This document shows, in pieces, positions 1-9,452 of a stretch of DNA of 64,000 nt. The notes beneath the pieces were generated by a model. It searched no databases and was not told the origin of the DNA. It worked only from the letters and a program-made list of their open reading frames with translations. How positions within the stretch are numbered: the stretch's first letter is position 1; each line of letters opens with the position of its first letter. The stretch lies in NCBI RefSeq assembly GCF_900115365.1, contig NZ_FOWD01000016.1, positions 38,637-102,636 on the forward strand, written 5' to 3'. The stretch comes from Anaerocolumna aminovalerica. Its GTDB lineage: Bacteria > Bacillota > Clostridia > Lachnospirales > Lachnospiraceae. The position numbers and the translations under genes were made by a program.

Positions 1-85
1 GGAGAAAGTTCTTGTTTATTCTCGTGAAGAAATCGGATTCGAACTAAAATGCGGCATTACGCTAAAAGAAAGGTTGGTGAGATAA
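1..85 (+). CDS. Serine recombinase, C-terminal end (partial)
   Basis: An open frame enters from the left edge and ends at a TAA at 83-85, giving 27 residues that include EEIGFELKCGITLKERL. This resembles the extreme C-terminus of large serine recombinases. The next recombinase frame begins on the base after this stop, which fits a translationally coupled set of three recombinase genes. Only the tail is visible, so the family call rests mainly on context. Confidence 0.5.
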   Translation, partial: EKVLVYSREEIGFELKCGITLKERLVR

Positions 86-517
86 ATGAGCCATATACCA
101 TTTGGCTACCGTATTGAAAACGGAAAAGCCGTAATTGATAAAGAGGCTGCAGAGCAGATAAAAACATTGTTCCAATCTTACCTGAGCGGCGAATCCTTGG
201 CGACAGCAGCTAAGAAAGCAGGTATTAAAGCTTTCCATTCCGGTATCGGCAGGATGCTACGAAATACCCGATACCTCGGTGATGAGTTTTATCCGCCGAT
301 TATTGACAAAGACACTTTCAACACTGCCGAGGCGGAACGAATTATGCGGGCGGAAAGACTCGGCCGTACCAAAAAGCCCAAACAAGTAAAGGAGGTCGTC
401 TATCCTACCACCTTCCGCATGAAAGAAGGTACAGAGGAACTCGACGACCCCTTCGGGCAGGCGGAATACGCCTACAGTTTAATTGAAATGGAGGTGAACA
501 AGAATGGCGGTCAGTAA
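86..517 (+). CDS. Recombinase-domain protein without catalytic domain
   Basis: This 143-residue protein starts directly after the previous stop and overlaps the next recombinase gene by 14 bp. It begins at the [20 protein letters not shown] segment, which in large serine recombinases lies after the catalytic domain (Pfam Recombinase, PF07508). It keeps the [20 protein letters not shown] stretch. It has no N-terminal resolvase domain and no catalytic serine, so it cannot cleave DNA alone. Clostridial elements often carry such a short middle member between two full recombinases, and an accessory DNA-binding role is inferred. The higher GC matches its two neighbours and not the rest of the window. 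Confidence 0.75.
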   Translation: MSHIPFGYRIENGKAVIDKEAAEQIKTLFQSYLSGESLATAAKKAGIKAFHSGIGRMLRNTRYLGDEFYPPIIDKDTFNTAEAERIMRAERLGRTKKPKQVKEVVYPTTFRMKEGTEELDDPFGQAEYAYSLIEMEVNKNGGQ

Positions 518-2072
518 AAATGTCACCGTAATTCCGGCAAGAAAGCATACTCGCAAGAGCAAAGACGAGGAAAAACCGAAACTCCGCGTTGCTGCTTACT
601 GCCGTGTTTCCACAGACAGCGAGGAGCAGGCTACCAGCTATGACACACAGATTGAGCATTACACCGCCTACATACAAGGGCACCCCGACTGGATGCTGGC
701 GGGGATTTTTGCGGACGACGGTATTTCCGGTACCAATACTAAGAAGCGTGAAGAATTCAACCGCATGATTGACGAGTGTATGGCCGGTAATATCGATATG
801 ATCATTACAAAGTCCATCAGCCGCTTTGCGCGAAACACGCTGGACTGTTTGAAGTATATCCGCCAACTAAAGGACAAGAACATTCCGGTCTATTTTGAGA
901 AAGAAAACATAAACACCATGGATTCCAAGGGCGAGGTTATGCTCACAATTATGGCATCCCTTGCTCAACAGGAAAGCCAGTCCTTAAGTCAGAATGTGAA
1001 ACTGGGTTTACAGTATCGTTACCAACAAGGTGAAATACAAGTCAACTGCGCACGGTTCCTCGGTTATACCAAGGATGAGAATAAGCGCCTTGTGGTTGTA
1101 CCCGAAGAAGCCGAAATCGTAAAGCGCATTTATCGAGAATACCTTGAGGGTGCAAGTATGCTGAAGATTGCCCGGGGGTTAGAGGCCGACGGTATTCTGA
1201 ACGGTGCAGGCAATGAGCGCTGGCACACCAGTAACATTAATAATATTCTACGAAACGAAAAGTACATCGGAGATGCGCTCTTGCAGAAAACCTATACGGT
1301 TGATTTTCTTACAAAGAAGCGGGTCAAGAACACCGGTATTGTTCCGCAGTACTATGTAGAAAACAGCCATGAAGCCATCATCCCGCGTGAAGTTTTCATG
1401 CAGGTGCAGGAAGAGCTTATCCGCCGCCGTATTGTGCACACAAGCCCAAACGGAAAGACCAGAACTTTCAGCAGCAACCACGTGTTTGCTCAAATAATTA
1501 TCTGCGGCAAATGCGGTGAGGTTTTTCGCAGGGTACATTGGAACAACAGAGGTAAAAAGTCCATCGTCTGGCGCTGTGTCAGCCGGTTAGAAAACACCGG
1601 CCTATTCTGCGATGCCCGCACGGTACTGGAGAGCACCATCGAGCAAGTGCTAGTCACCGCCATTAATCAGACGCTTTGCGACAAAGACTCTTTCCTCACA
1701 ACTCTACGGGATAACATCGCCACCGTCATAAATCGTGAAAGCGACAAGGCCTTAGCGGATATCGATAAGCGGCTGGAGGAGTTGCAAACGGAACTTCTAA
1801 AATTGGCCACTTCCAATGCGGATTATGAAAAGGTTGGCGATGAGATTCACAGCCTGCGCGATCAGAAGCAAAAGCTGCAGGTTGAAAATGCCAACCGTGA
1901 TGAACTTAAAAAGCGCATTGCTGATATGAGCACATTCCTAAAGAAACAACCCACCGCTCTCACCGAATATGATGAGCAACTTGTCCGACGGCTGATTGAA
2001 AAGGTCACCATCTATGAGGACAAATTCACTGTAGAGTTTAAGTCTGGGTTGATGGTGGATGTAAATGAGTAA
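504..2072 (+). CDS. Large serine recombinase (site-specific integrase)
   Basis: This 522-residue protein is probably the integrase/excisionase of a mobile element. The catalytic domain (about residues 28-165) shows AAYCRVSTD with the expected nucleophilic serine, and the helix E region FARNTLD. It is followed by the Recombinase domain (about 190-300), a zinc-ribbon with IICGKCG near residue 335 and later cysteines, and a Lys/Glu-rich coiled coil near 420-480. Length and domain order are normal for the family. The start is supported by GGAGGTGAACAAG just upstream, inside the preceding gene. A hairpin follows the stop, and GC drops past it, so the end of the element probably lies close by. Confidence 0.9.
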   Translation: MAVSKNVTVIPARKHTRKSKDEEKPKLRVAAYCRVSTDSEEQATSYDTQIEHYTAYIQGHPDWMLAGIFADDGISGTNTKKREEFNRMIDECMAGNIDMIITKSISRFARNTLDCLKYIRQLKDKNIPVYFEKENINTMDSKGEVMLTIMASLAQQESQSLSQNVKLGLQYRYQQGEIQVNCARFLGYTKDENKRLVVVPEEAEIVKRIYREYLEGASMLKIARGLEADGILNGAGNERWHTSNINNILRNEKYIGDALLQKTYTVDFLTKKRVKNTGIVPQYYVENSHEAIIPREVFMQVQEELIRRRIVHTSPNGKTRTFSSNHVFAQIIICGKCGEVFRRVHWNNRGKKSIVWRCVSRLENTGLFCDARTVLESTIEQVLVTAINQTLCDKDSFLTTLRDNIATVINRESDKALADIDKRLEELQTELLKLATSNADYEKVGDEIHSLRDQKQKLQVENANRDELKKRIADMSTFLKKQPTALTEYDEQLVRRLIEKVTIYEDKFTVEFKSGLMVDVNE

Positions 2073-2088
2073 GCCCCAAAACGAGCAA

Positions 2089-2125
2089 GGCACTCTACGG
2101 AATAAACGTAGGGTGCCATGTTTTG
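2089..2125 (+). terminator. Rho-independent terminator after recombinase
   Basis: An 11-bp stem (2089-2099 with 2107-2117, one G-T wobble) encloses a 7-nt loop and is followed by a T-rich stretch. It lies 17 bp past the recombinase stop. A second weak hairpin (AGCA/TGCT) with a T-run lies at 2168-2190 beside the end of the convergent gene. Confidence 0.7.
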
Positions 2126-2187
2126 TTTCGAAAATCAAACGCTATCGGGAAATATTGAACTAAGTTTGTGCAGCATATCGTGCTTTT

Positions 2188-3648
2188 TTATTTCCTGAAC
2201 TGGACTATCTCTCCGGTTTTTTCTTGACTGATGATTTTGCCATTGCTATCAAAAGCATACTTATATACATAGCTTACCCCTCCTATGGAGAAAGAATTTG
2301 TCATGGGTGAAAAGAAAGAATCGGTTATGCTTTCGACATTCCACAAAAGACTACCTTCTTCACTGATTGATAGTTTTGCACCGAATGAACCTTTTACAGT
2401 ATAGAATGTTTGCGGAATTCCACTTGCAGGATCGCAAACAAGCAGTGCGGCAGTGAAATTGTTTCGCATAAGTTCTGTCAGTTCAGCGTTCGGGATGTCC
2501 AAGACCGTACGATTGTATATTTCGTTTAGAACACGTGCTATATCATACCTGCCTCCTGCGTTGCTTTGTTCGGGATCGAGTTTAGGAACAGAGTTAGCAC
2601 TGAGATAAATATTGCCATTGTATTCTATCATGTCGGTAATAAAATACAGATCTTTATCTGATGTATACGTAAACGAATCCTCTGCAGTACCGTCTGCTGC
2701 AATCTTCATTAGCAAATCGCCGGTATTTGAATGATTTAACTGAACGAGGAAACCGTCGCCAAGCTTTGCAGTCGCTCGAATACCATAATTTCCTACTTCG
2801 GTTTTTGTGAACCCTATGGAATTTCCGTCCATATCAAGTTTTGTGAAACAGAGATATTTCAAGTCGCCACGGCTGAAAACCGCAAGAGAATTTTCGCTGT
2901 AAACAACGGATGAAACGTATTCACTTTTAAAACCGTTTGAAGTTGTTTTATCCCATATAAGTTTTCCGTCTTTGCTTATCATCGCTATACGGCCATATGT
3001 CGTATTCGCCGATGACCACGAAGGCGTTGAGCCGAAAACTATGACGAAATCATCACTTTCGAGGTATCCTTCATGCACCATATTAGGAATGTCAACGCTC
3101 CAGGCTACTTTCCCGTCAACAGATTTTGTGAAAATGACTTTATCATATACGTCAAACTTAAGCTCATTGTCATATTTCAATACGTAATCAAATTGATATA
3201 AAGCACCTTTGGCATTGGGGTTGTGGTTAAAAAGTTTCTTGCTGCTGTTACGGTAATTCCAAAGATTTTCCAAATCTTCTGGGGTTGGATTATCTTGAAA
3301 AATCTCATATCCGCCGACACTCTTTTGTAAAACTTCAGTAGTTTTTCCGTACGAAAACGAGTTTGTGGTTATATCGCGGTAAATGCTCTTAATCTCTCCT
3401 CTTGAAAGCCCTTCTGTGGTTAAACTGTATTCATTAAAGAAAGAGATTGCTGCTTTGTATTCTTTAGCCTCCGCATATATGGTTAACCCGGAAACAGTGC
3501 TAATAAGCAGTACAAGACAGGCGGCAACTGCTACCCACTTGCTGCGCAAAAACCTGCTTGTGCTTTTTTTAGGTTTATAGTTCGTTGCTTCCTCAACAAT
3601 GTCAGAATCAATATTTGATATTATCGAGTACATTTTTTCGCCCTTCAT
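2188..3648 (-). CDS. Membrane-anchored sensor / anti-sigma-like protein
   Basis: This 486-residue protein overlaps the upstream sigma-factor gene by the ATGA that holds its start and the sigma stop, so the two are co-translated. A cytoplasmic N-terminus of about 35 residues is followed by one membrane segment (WVAVAACLVLLISTVSGLTIY). A roughly 425-residue outer domain follows, with repeated short strand-like blocks (GKVAWSVDI, GKLIWDKTT, GSLLWNVES) as in PQQ-like beta-propellers. Gene pairing suggests that it restrains the sigma factor and senses something outside the membrane, but I see no recognised zinc anti-sigma motif. The role is inferred from position. Confidence 0.6.
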   Translation of the reverse strand: MKGEKMYSIISNIDSDIVEEATNYKPKKSTSRFLRSKWVAVAACLVLLISTVSGLTIYAEAKEYKAAISFFNEYSLTTEGLSRGEIKSIYRDITTNSFSYGKTTEVLQKSVGGYEIFQDNPTPEDLENLWNYRNSSKKLFNHNPNAKGALYQFDYVLKYDNELKFDVYDKVIFTKSVDGKVAWSVDIPNMVHEGYLESDDFVIVFGSTPSWSSANTTYGRIAMISKDGKLIWDKTTSNGFKSEYVSSVVYSENSLAVFSRGDLKYLCFTKLDMDGNSIGFTKTEVGNYGIRATAKLGDGFLVQLNHSNTGDLLMKIAADGTAEDSFTYTSDKDLYFITDMIEYNGNIYLSANSVPKLDPEQSNAGGRYDIARVLNEIYNRTVLDIPNAELTELMRNNFTAALLVCDPASGIPQTFYTVKGSFGAKLSISEEGSLLWNVESITDSFFSPMTNSFSIGGVSYVYKYAFDSNGKIISQEKTGEIVQFRK

Positions 3649-4202
3649 ATAGAAATGCCCTCCTTTTCAAGGTAATCATGTAAATTGTTCCTGAGCCTCA
3701 GCATCATTGAAGCCAATTTGCTATAACTTATACCGAATTCTTTTGCTAATGTGTTCAGCGGTTGACCATGCCAATATCTGCGCACAAACAACACACGCTT
3801 CTCCGTATCCAAGCTACGTAACCAACAATTCAAAGCTTCTCCAATCTCATTATCACTCGATGCAACCGTCATGTCGGGTATTTCGGACATACATTCTTCG
3901 AGTTCGCTGAGCAGCATTGTCAATCCACTATATCGTTTCTGTGCTCTGCTTTTACGAAAATAATCAATAGAGATACAACGCACAATTCGACCAAGATATG
4001 CAGATAATGATGTCGGTCTATCCGGCGGGATTTGATTCCACGCAGCAAGATATGTATCGTTAAGACATTCTTCGCAATCTTCATTATTGCCAAGTACATT
4101 CATTGCAATAGTTTTTAAATAGGGATTGTACTTCTGCCGTGTTTCATTCAATGCGTTTTCAGATCTCGACCAGAAAAGCTCTATAATCTGCTTGTCATCC
4201 AT
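3645..4202 (-). CDS. RNA polymerase sigma factor, ECF-like
   Basis: This is a 185-residue sigma-70 family protein. Region 2 (about residues 20-90) contains NNEDCEECLNDTYLAAWNQI and YLGRIVRCISIDYFRK. Region 4 (about 130-175) contains the helix-turn-helix PLNTLAKEFGISYSKLASMM. The start is set at the second ATG of the frame because AAGGAG sits 6 bp before it, whereas the ATG 18 bp upstream has no ribosome site. It is co-transcribed with the membrane protein downstream, a common Firmicute sigma/anti-sigma arrangement. The target promoters are unknown. Confidence 0.85.
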   Translation of the reverse strand: MDDKQIIELFWSRSENALNETRQKYNPYLKTIAMNVLGNNEDCEECLNDTYLAAWNQIPPDRPTSLSAYLGRIVRCISIDYFRKSRAQKRYSGLTMLLSELEECMSEIPDMTVASSDNEIGEALNCWLRSLDTEKRVLFVRRYWHGQPLNTLAKEFGISYSKLASMMLRLRNNLHDYLEKEGISI

Positions 4203-4406
4203 ATAACTCTCCTTCCCCATGTTTTAAGGCCTTCACTAGTATAGTCGTAAAACATGTACTGAATATTGCATGAATTTTTGATTTTCGTAAAATAAATCAG
4301 CCAGAATGAACCAATTCTGGCTAAATACAAAATGATAATAATATCACCTTTTGGTTTATATCCATAATTTACATTGTTGCCATAATGTAACATGTTGATA
4401 ACTCTG

Positions 4407-4523
4407 CATCCAACCTGACCACACAACCTCAAAAACTTCCGAAAAAACATCTAACCTGACCACTCACGACCCCTGACATCTAACCCGACCACTCGCGGGG
4501 CTATGACATCTAACCTGACCACT
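4407..4523. repeat. Cluster of four ~17-bp direct repeats
   Basis: The motif catctaacctgaccact occurs at 4448-4464, 4477-4493 (one C for T) and 4507-4523, with a diverged copy at 4407-4422. Unit spacing is 29-30 bp for the last three. On the other strand it reads AGTGGTCAGGTTAGATG. Multiple spaced repeats of this kind occur at the ends of IS21-family elements, so this may be an orphan IS end. No transposase lies nearby. The rest of the 4203-4644 gap shows nothing else I recognise. Confidence 0.65.
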
Positions 4524-4644
4524 TGACTATCAAAAACCGCTCTTATGGACTTGTTCCCGCGAAGCAAAAAAATCTCATTTTTGTTTGATGGATTTTACAC
4601 CCATATGTGCTAAAAGCCTTGATATATAAGCCTTTCTCACATAC

Positions 4645-6042
4645 TCACTCTTTTACCCTCGACATCAATGTCACGCACTCAATGTGCGTCGTTCCCGGAA
4701 ACATATCCACCGGAACCGCCTTTTGAACTTTATATCCTTTTTTCGTTAAGAACATTAAGTCCCTTTCTAACGTAACAGGATTACACGAAATGTAAACCAC
4801 CTTCTTCGGATTTAATGAACATAAGGAACTTAAGAACTTTTCATCACTTCCTGCTCTGGGTGGATCCATAAATACGAAATCAACTGTTTGATTCTGAGCG
4901 GCCATTTGACTCATGAATTCACCGGCATCTTTGTTATAAAAGTCAATATTAGATATATTATTTCTCTTCGCATTTAGAACGGCATCACGAACCGCATCCT
5001 TATTCATTTCTACACCAATGATCTTTTTTACATATTCACTTGCAATAATTCCAATAGTTCCGATTCCGCAATAAGCATCTATAATTGTTTCATTACCGGT
5101 AAACTCTGCATATTCAATTGCTTTATTGTACAGTACTTCTGTCTGTACCGGGTTTACCTGATAAAATGATTTGGGTGATATACGAAATACTTTGCCGCAC
5201 AAAGTATCTTCTATATAGCCTTTTCCATAGATAACTTGTTCTTTTTCTCCCAATACCATACTGGTTTTTTTATTATTTACATTAATTATGATAGTTGTTA
5301 TTTCCGGATGTAATTTTCGTAATGCTTTTACGAAATTATTTTTAGAAGGCATTATTGGGGAACCTAAAACTAGAACAACCATGATTTCACCACTGGTATA
5401 TCCAATTCTAACTAGTACATGGCGGAGTAAACCATAACCGGTGTCTTCATCATAGGTTTTAATTTTAAAGGATTTTAACAATCCCCGGATAGAACTGATG
5501 ATTTCATCTGCCTTTTTATTTTCAATCAGGCAGTTTTCTACAGGAACAACACGGTGAGTACCTGCTTCGTAAACACCGGATATAGGATTTCCCTTTCTAT
5601 CATGGTCAAATACAGCATGAACTTTATTCCGATAATGATAGGGATTATCCATACCAATGATTTTGTCTACTTTGCAGAATTTACTTAGAAGACCATCTAC
5701 TAGTTTTTGTTTATCCTTTAATTGCTGCTCATAACTTTGATGAAGCAATTGACAGCCTCCACACTTTTTTACAATTGGGCAAATGGATTCATTTTTCTTT
5801 CCTTTTTTGCCTTGATCATATTTTTCATTTTTATGATTTTGTTTTTTTTGGAATTTTTTCTCTATACTTTTAGCACTTCTTTCTGCATTTCTATCAGAAC
5901 TTTTTATTATATTTTTCATTAATAACTTGCCTTTTTCTTTTGCTTCCGCTTTTTCACTTGCCCTTCCCATTTCTTTTTGATTCACTCCAATTTGTTTACG
6001 TGATGTAATTTTATAAGGCATCGCCCCTTTTTCTTTTCCCAT
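4645..6042 (-). CDS. rlmD: 23S rRNA (uracil-C5)-methyltransferase
   Basis: This 465-residue RlmD/RumA-type enzyme uses S-adenosylmethionine to make 5-methyluridine in 23S rRNA. The four-cysteine iron-sulfur site is visible as CPIVKKCGGC plus a later cysteine in VENCLIENK. The SAM loop is DAYCGIGTIG, followed by DPPRAG and the nucleophilic-cysteine motif ISCNPVTLERD. The first roughly 85 residues are an unusual Lys-rich, low-complexity extension in place of a typical TRAM domain, perhaps an RNA-binding tail. AAAGGA lies 8 bp before the start. In Gram-positives a single enzyme (RlmCD) can modify both U747 and U1939, so the exact position is not fixed here. Confidence 0.88.
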   Translation of the reverse strand: MGKEKGAMPYKITSRKQIGVNQKEMGRASEKAEAKEKGKLLMKNIIKSSDRNAERSAKSIEKKFQKKQNHKNEKYDQGKKGKKNESICPIVKKCGGCQLLHQSYEQQLKDKQKLVDGLLSKFCKVDKIIGMDNPYHYRNKVHAVFDHDRKGNPISGVYEAGTHRVVPVENCLIENKKADEIISSIRGLLKSFKIKTYDEDTGYGLLRHVLVRIGYTSGEIMVVLVLGSPIMPSKNNFVKALRKLHPEITTIIINVNNKKTSMVLGEKEQVIYGKGYIEDTLCGKVFRISPKSFYQVNPVQTEVLYNKAIEYAEFTGNETIIDAYCGIGTIGIIASEYVKKIIGVEMNKDAVRDAVLNAKRNNISNIDFYNKDAGEFMSQMAAQNQTVDFVFMDPPRAGSDEKFLSSLCSLNPKKVVYISCNPVTLERDLMFLTKKGYKVQKAVPVDMFPGTTHIECVTLMSRVKE

Positions 6043-6151
6043 GTTATGTTCCTTTCTATGTCCCTCACATTACCTTTCACTCTTGAAGGTCTATTACTTA
6101 TATTTAAAATCAAATACCTTTAGTCGAATTTTCCAATATTATAGCTTTAAA

Positions 6152-7066
6152 TCAAACTCCCTCATTATTAAATTCCGGTATGAAGCTTTCCAAAGCAGTT
6201 TCTCCTTCTTGTATAAAGCCATTTTCAACTCCGGTTTCTATTGCATAATCCACCAGTTCATCATACTCTTCCTGGGTAATTTTTCGGTTCAGTTCCGGAT
6301 ATTGTTCCACCTGCGGAAGGGGTGTATACTGATTCATAATGCTTATATATACAGTATCTCCGAATGTCTCATACAAATACTTAATAATGTTCTTGGAATC
6401 CTCCAAATACCCTGGTAATGTTAAATGTCTTACAATAACTCCTTTTTTCATCATTCCTAATTGGTCAAATTCAGGTTCCCCCACTTGACGGACCATTTCA
6501 GCAACGGCTTTTGAAGTTACCTCAAAATAATTACTGCAATTGGAATACTTCTTTGCAATGTCACTGGACATATACTTAAAATCCGGAAGATAAACAGAAA
6601 TGGTTCCCTCTAATAATTCCAAAGTCTCAACTTTCTCATAACCGCTGCTATTATACACGATAGGCAAGGTCAATCCACTCTCTCTGGCAATGGATATTCC
6701 TTTTATAATCTGCGGAACATAATGGCTGGGGGTAACCAGATTTATATTATTGGCACCTTTCTCCTGTAATTCTAAGAAAATTTCCGATAAACGCTGTATG
6801 GTAATTTTTTTGCCAGCCCTTGCAGCCGCTATATTATTATTCTGGCAGTACACGCATCCCATAGAACAACCGGAAAAGAAAACTGTTCCCGAACCAGCTT
6901 CCCCTGATATACACGGCTCCTCCCACATATGGAGTGCAGCTCTTGCAACAACTAGTTCTTCGGTCACTTTACAGTATCCAACTTGTCCATTCCCACGATC
7001 TGCCTTACAATTTCTTGGACATAATGTGCAATTACTTAGTAAATTCATTATTCTTCTTACACCCAT
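6152..7066 (-). CDS. Radical SAM protein, PflX/PflA-like
   Basis: This 304-residue radical SAM enzyme resembles COG1313 (PflX), a homologue of pyruvate formate-lyase activases. The [4Fe-4S]/SAM motif is CSMGCVYC at about residues 66-73. An N-terminal CTLCPRNC cluster may bind a second iron-sulfur centre. It also shows NLVTPSHYVPQI and LTLPGYLEDS, typical of the family. No glycyl-radical enzyme is next to it, so its substrate is unknown. Two in-frame ATGs (7066 and 18 bp later) are possible starts and neither has a strong ribosome site. Confidence 0.85.
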   Translation of the reverse strand: MGVRRIMNLLSNCTLCPRNCKADRGNGQVGYCKVTEELVVARAALHMWEEPCISGEAGSGTVFFSGCSMGCVYCQNNNIAAARAGKKITIQRLSEIFLELQEKGANNINLVTPSHYVPQIIKGISIARESGLTLPIVYNSSGYEKVETLELLEGTISVYLPDFKYMSSDIAKKYSNCSNYFEVTSKAVAEMVRQVGEPEFDQLGMMKKGVIVRHLTLPGYLEDSKNIIKYLYETFGDTVYISIMNQYTPLPQVEQYPELNRKITQEEYDELVDYAIETGVENGFIQEGETALESFIPEFNNEGV

Positions 7067-7179
7067 TTCTTATCACACCTGCATGTAAATATGCTGTTCT
7101 TGTTTTTCGAATCTCATGCTTTATTGTATTCTTTCTAAAAAACAGTGTCAAGGTAAAGTAAATAAACCTAACAATTGAC

Positions 7180-7226
7180 AAAAAAATTCCCCATCCTGAA
7201 CTTGAATAGCTTCTGTCCGGCAGGGA
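7180..7226. terminator. Putative terminator hairpin
   Basis: The arms AATTCCC and GGGAATT flank an inner CCTG/CAGG pairing, with an A-run on one side and a T-run on the other. It lies just past the stop of the small gene ending at 7237 on the minus strand and could work in both directions. Confidence 0.45.
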
Positions 7227-7236
7227 ATTTTTTAAA

Positions 7237-7320
7237 CTATTTTTTTTTCGATGAGTTAGTTGCACTTGAACCTTTGTCGCCCTTCTTTTTAGGTGCTTTT
7301 TTTGGATTTTTATCTCCCAT
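7237..7320 (-). CDS. 27-residue lysine-rich small protein
   Basis: The frame begins MGDKNPKKAPKKKGDKG and ends SSKKK, with about 40% lysine. It has a clear AAAGGAG ribosome site 8 bp before its ATG, its own flanking space and a hairpin after the stop. Very short basic proteins of this type recur in Lachnospiraceae genomes as far as I recall, with no known function. Nucleic-acid or ribosome binding would fit the composition but is not shown. Confidence 0.6.
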   Translation of the reverse strand: MGDKNPKKAPKKKGDKGSSATNSSKKK

Positions 7321-7552
7321 GAAACTCACTCCTTTATTTTTTCTAGTACTTCTATTGTATATTTAATTCTAAATTATGTCAAATAGGTTTTTGAATTCTT
7401 CTCGATATTTTTCTAATTGTTTCGACAATTTTCAATATCCCACAGTTTATTCTCACAAGTCAGATTAAAAATCCAATTATTATTCACAACAAATTATATA
7501 TTACTATTTTATTGATTACAGTACACTATTAAACTATTTTAAATCCATCTAT

Positions 7553-9004
7553 TTATTGGTTTGCAGGTTCATCGCTGTTACTGATTTCATTGCAGTTACT
7601 TTCCTTGCAATTATTATCATTACATATGTTCTCACCGTATTGGCAGCCCTTGCATTTACTGCACTGGGACTGTTCCCATATATGTTCTGCCACTACTGCC
7701 CATTTATCAGCTGCTTCCTTACATTTATCAGAAAGGTCTTTTACTTCCTCAGGATTCTGCAAATCTGTTGAATGGGCTCCCGACTGTTCAACAGCCTGTG
7801 TAAGAGCACCGGGATTGTCTAACAACGGACATGGCCGCAAATGATTATGATTAAAAGGCTGACCTTTTCTATATGCTTGGAATAAGGGAGATTGTAACGT
7901 TTCCAGTAAAGTTTTATCCTTAATATTAGAATCTGAATAATGGATGAAAGCACATGGTTCTATATCCCCATTCGCATTGATATGCAAGTAACGTCTTCCT
8001 CCTGCCACACAACCTTCGGAGTGTGCTCCATCATTCCAAAAATCCAGGGTAAACAAAGGCTTGGTTTCCCTGAACTTGTTGACCCTTTCATACATAAATT
8101 GGCGTTGTTGTGCAGTAACCATAAGTTCCGGTACAGCCTTTTTCCCTACAGGCATGTAAGTAAAGAACCAGCAAAATTTAGCACCCCAATTGATCATCTG
8201 GTCAAAGTATTCCTCCGAACCGATTACATCTACATTTTTGCTTGTATAACAACAAGAAATACCAAATGGTATCTTCTTCTCTTTTAATATTTTCATAGCT
8301 TTTTCCACCTTAGCAAATACACCATTGCCACGTCGAAAATCCGTTGCTTCTTCAAATCCTTCCACACTTATGACCGGAACAAAATTTTTCACACGAAGTA
8401 ATTCATCAGCAAATTCCTCATCAATTAATGTTCCATTGGTAAATGCTGCAAACTGACAATCCGAATGGGCTTCACACAGTTTGATAATATCTTTCTTTCT
8501 TACCAGTGGCTCTCCGCCGGAATATAAAAAGAAATAGGCTGCTAATTCATTGGCCTGATTAATAATATTATCAAGTGTTTCATAAGACATATTTAACTTA
8601 TTTCCATACTCTGCTGCCCAACAGCCTGTACAATGAAGGTTACATGCACTTGTAGGATCCATCAGGATTGCCCATGGAATATTACAATTATGTTTCTTCT
8701 CCAGTTCCCTCTGTTTTGGATACCCGATCATACTTGCATTAACTATGAAATTCTTAAAGATCGTTTTTAAAATATCATTATCAACATCTTCAAATAAGTT
8801 CATAATATACTTGTTCCAATTATTGTCGGGATTTTCAATGACCTCATGAAATATCTTTCTCTGACTTTCCCAAGTTCCTGACCGGTCAAATTCATCTGCC
8901 CATTTCAACAATTTAGGAAGATTTTCTTTAGGATTTCCTGATATAAATTTTATTGCCTGATTCATTGCTGTGGATATTGCCTTTTCCTTTATACTTTTCT
9001 TCAT
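7553..9004 (-). CDS. Radical SAM/SPASM-like protein with Cys-rich tail
   Basis: This is a 483-residue radical SAM enzyme of the COG0535 type. The catalytic motif is CNLHCTGC near residue 122, followed by FFLYSGGEPL (glycine-rich SAM contact) and SVEGFEEATDFRRG. A SPASM/twitch-like cysteine set (EGCVAGGRRY, EPCAFIHYS, RPCPLL) lies near 345-400. The tail holds a dense cysteine cluster (CSKCKGCQYGENICNDNNC, then SNC), suggesting extra metal or cluster binding. No small peptide substrate or maturase partner is adjacent, so the reaction is unknown. Confidence 0.8.
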   Translation of the reverse strand: MKKSIKEKAISTAMNQAIKFISGNPKENLPKLLKWADEFDRSGTWESQRKIFHEVIENPDNNWNKYIMNLFEDVDNDILKTIFKNFIVNASMIGYPKQRELEKKHNCNIPWAILMDPTSACNLHCTGCWAAEYGNKLNMSYETLDNIINQANELAAYFFLYSGGEPLVRKKDIIKLCEAHSDCQFAAFTNGTLIDEEFADELLRVKNFVPVISVEGFEEATDFRRGNGVFAKVEKAMKILKEKKIPFGISCCYTSKNVDVIGSEEYFDQMINWGAKFCWFFTYMPVGKKAVPELMVTAQQRQFMYERVNKFRETKPLFTLDFWNDGAHSEGCVAGGRRYLHINANGDIEPCAFIHYSDSNIKDKTLLETLQSPLFQAYRKGQPFNHNHLRPCPLLDNPGALTQAVEQSGAHSTDLQNPEEVKDLSDKCKEAADKWAVVAEHIWEQSQCSKCKGCQYGENICNDNNCKESNCNEISNSDEPANQ

Positions 9005-9217
9005 TTCCCTGTTTCCCCTTTATTATTATCTGCTTTATATATGTTTATTAAATACCTCTTACTAATATAAGTTCTTTATACAAAATCAGTCTAATCCTGT
9101 TTATATTCCTCCTATTAATGTAGGAATAATTCAAATCAGAATCTATGAATATGGTAAAAAAACTCCTTAATAAATAGTAAACCGCATGTCGTAAAATAGA
9201 TAATTTTACATACATAC

Positions 9218-9279
9218 AAAAATCCATGAAATGCTGACAAAGATAAAGGTTTATCTTATACCGTATTTCATGGATTTTT
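9218..9279 (-). terminator. Nested hairpin, terminator of the VOC gene
   Basis: A perfect 15-bp outer stem (9218-9232 with 9265-9279) contains a smaller hairpin (about 9239-9257). Read on the minus strand it follows the 9453-9839 gene and ends in a T-rich tract. The remaining part of the 9005-9452 gap is AT-rich and shows no convincing gene. Confidence 0.6.
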
Positions 9280-9452
9280 AGATAATAATAGTTTAAAAAT
9301 AATAGTTTAATAGGGATGGCTTCATACAAGTTGTAGAAAGAAGTAATTCAAGGCTGTCTAACTGTACAAAAAGGTTCACCCATAGATTTATATTAAGATT
9401 ATCTATATGACATAATTAAATAGCGTATTGTGCTCACTTGGCTGGATCAAGC

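Noticed and set aside
9048..9329. 93-residue minus-strand frame in the gap after the radical SAM gene
   Set aside because: It overlaps the nested hairpin, is full of Tyr/Ile/Leu from AT-rich DNA, and has no ribosome site.
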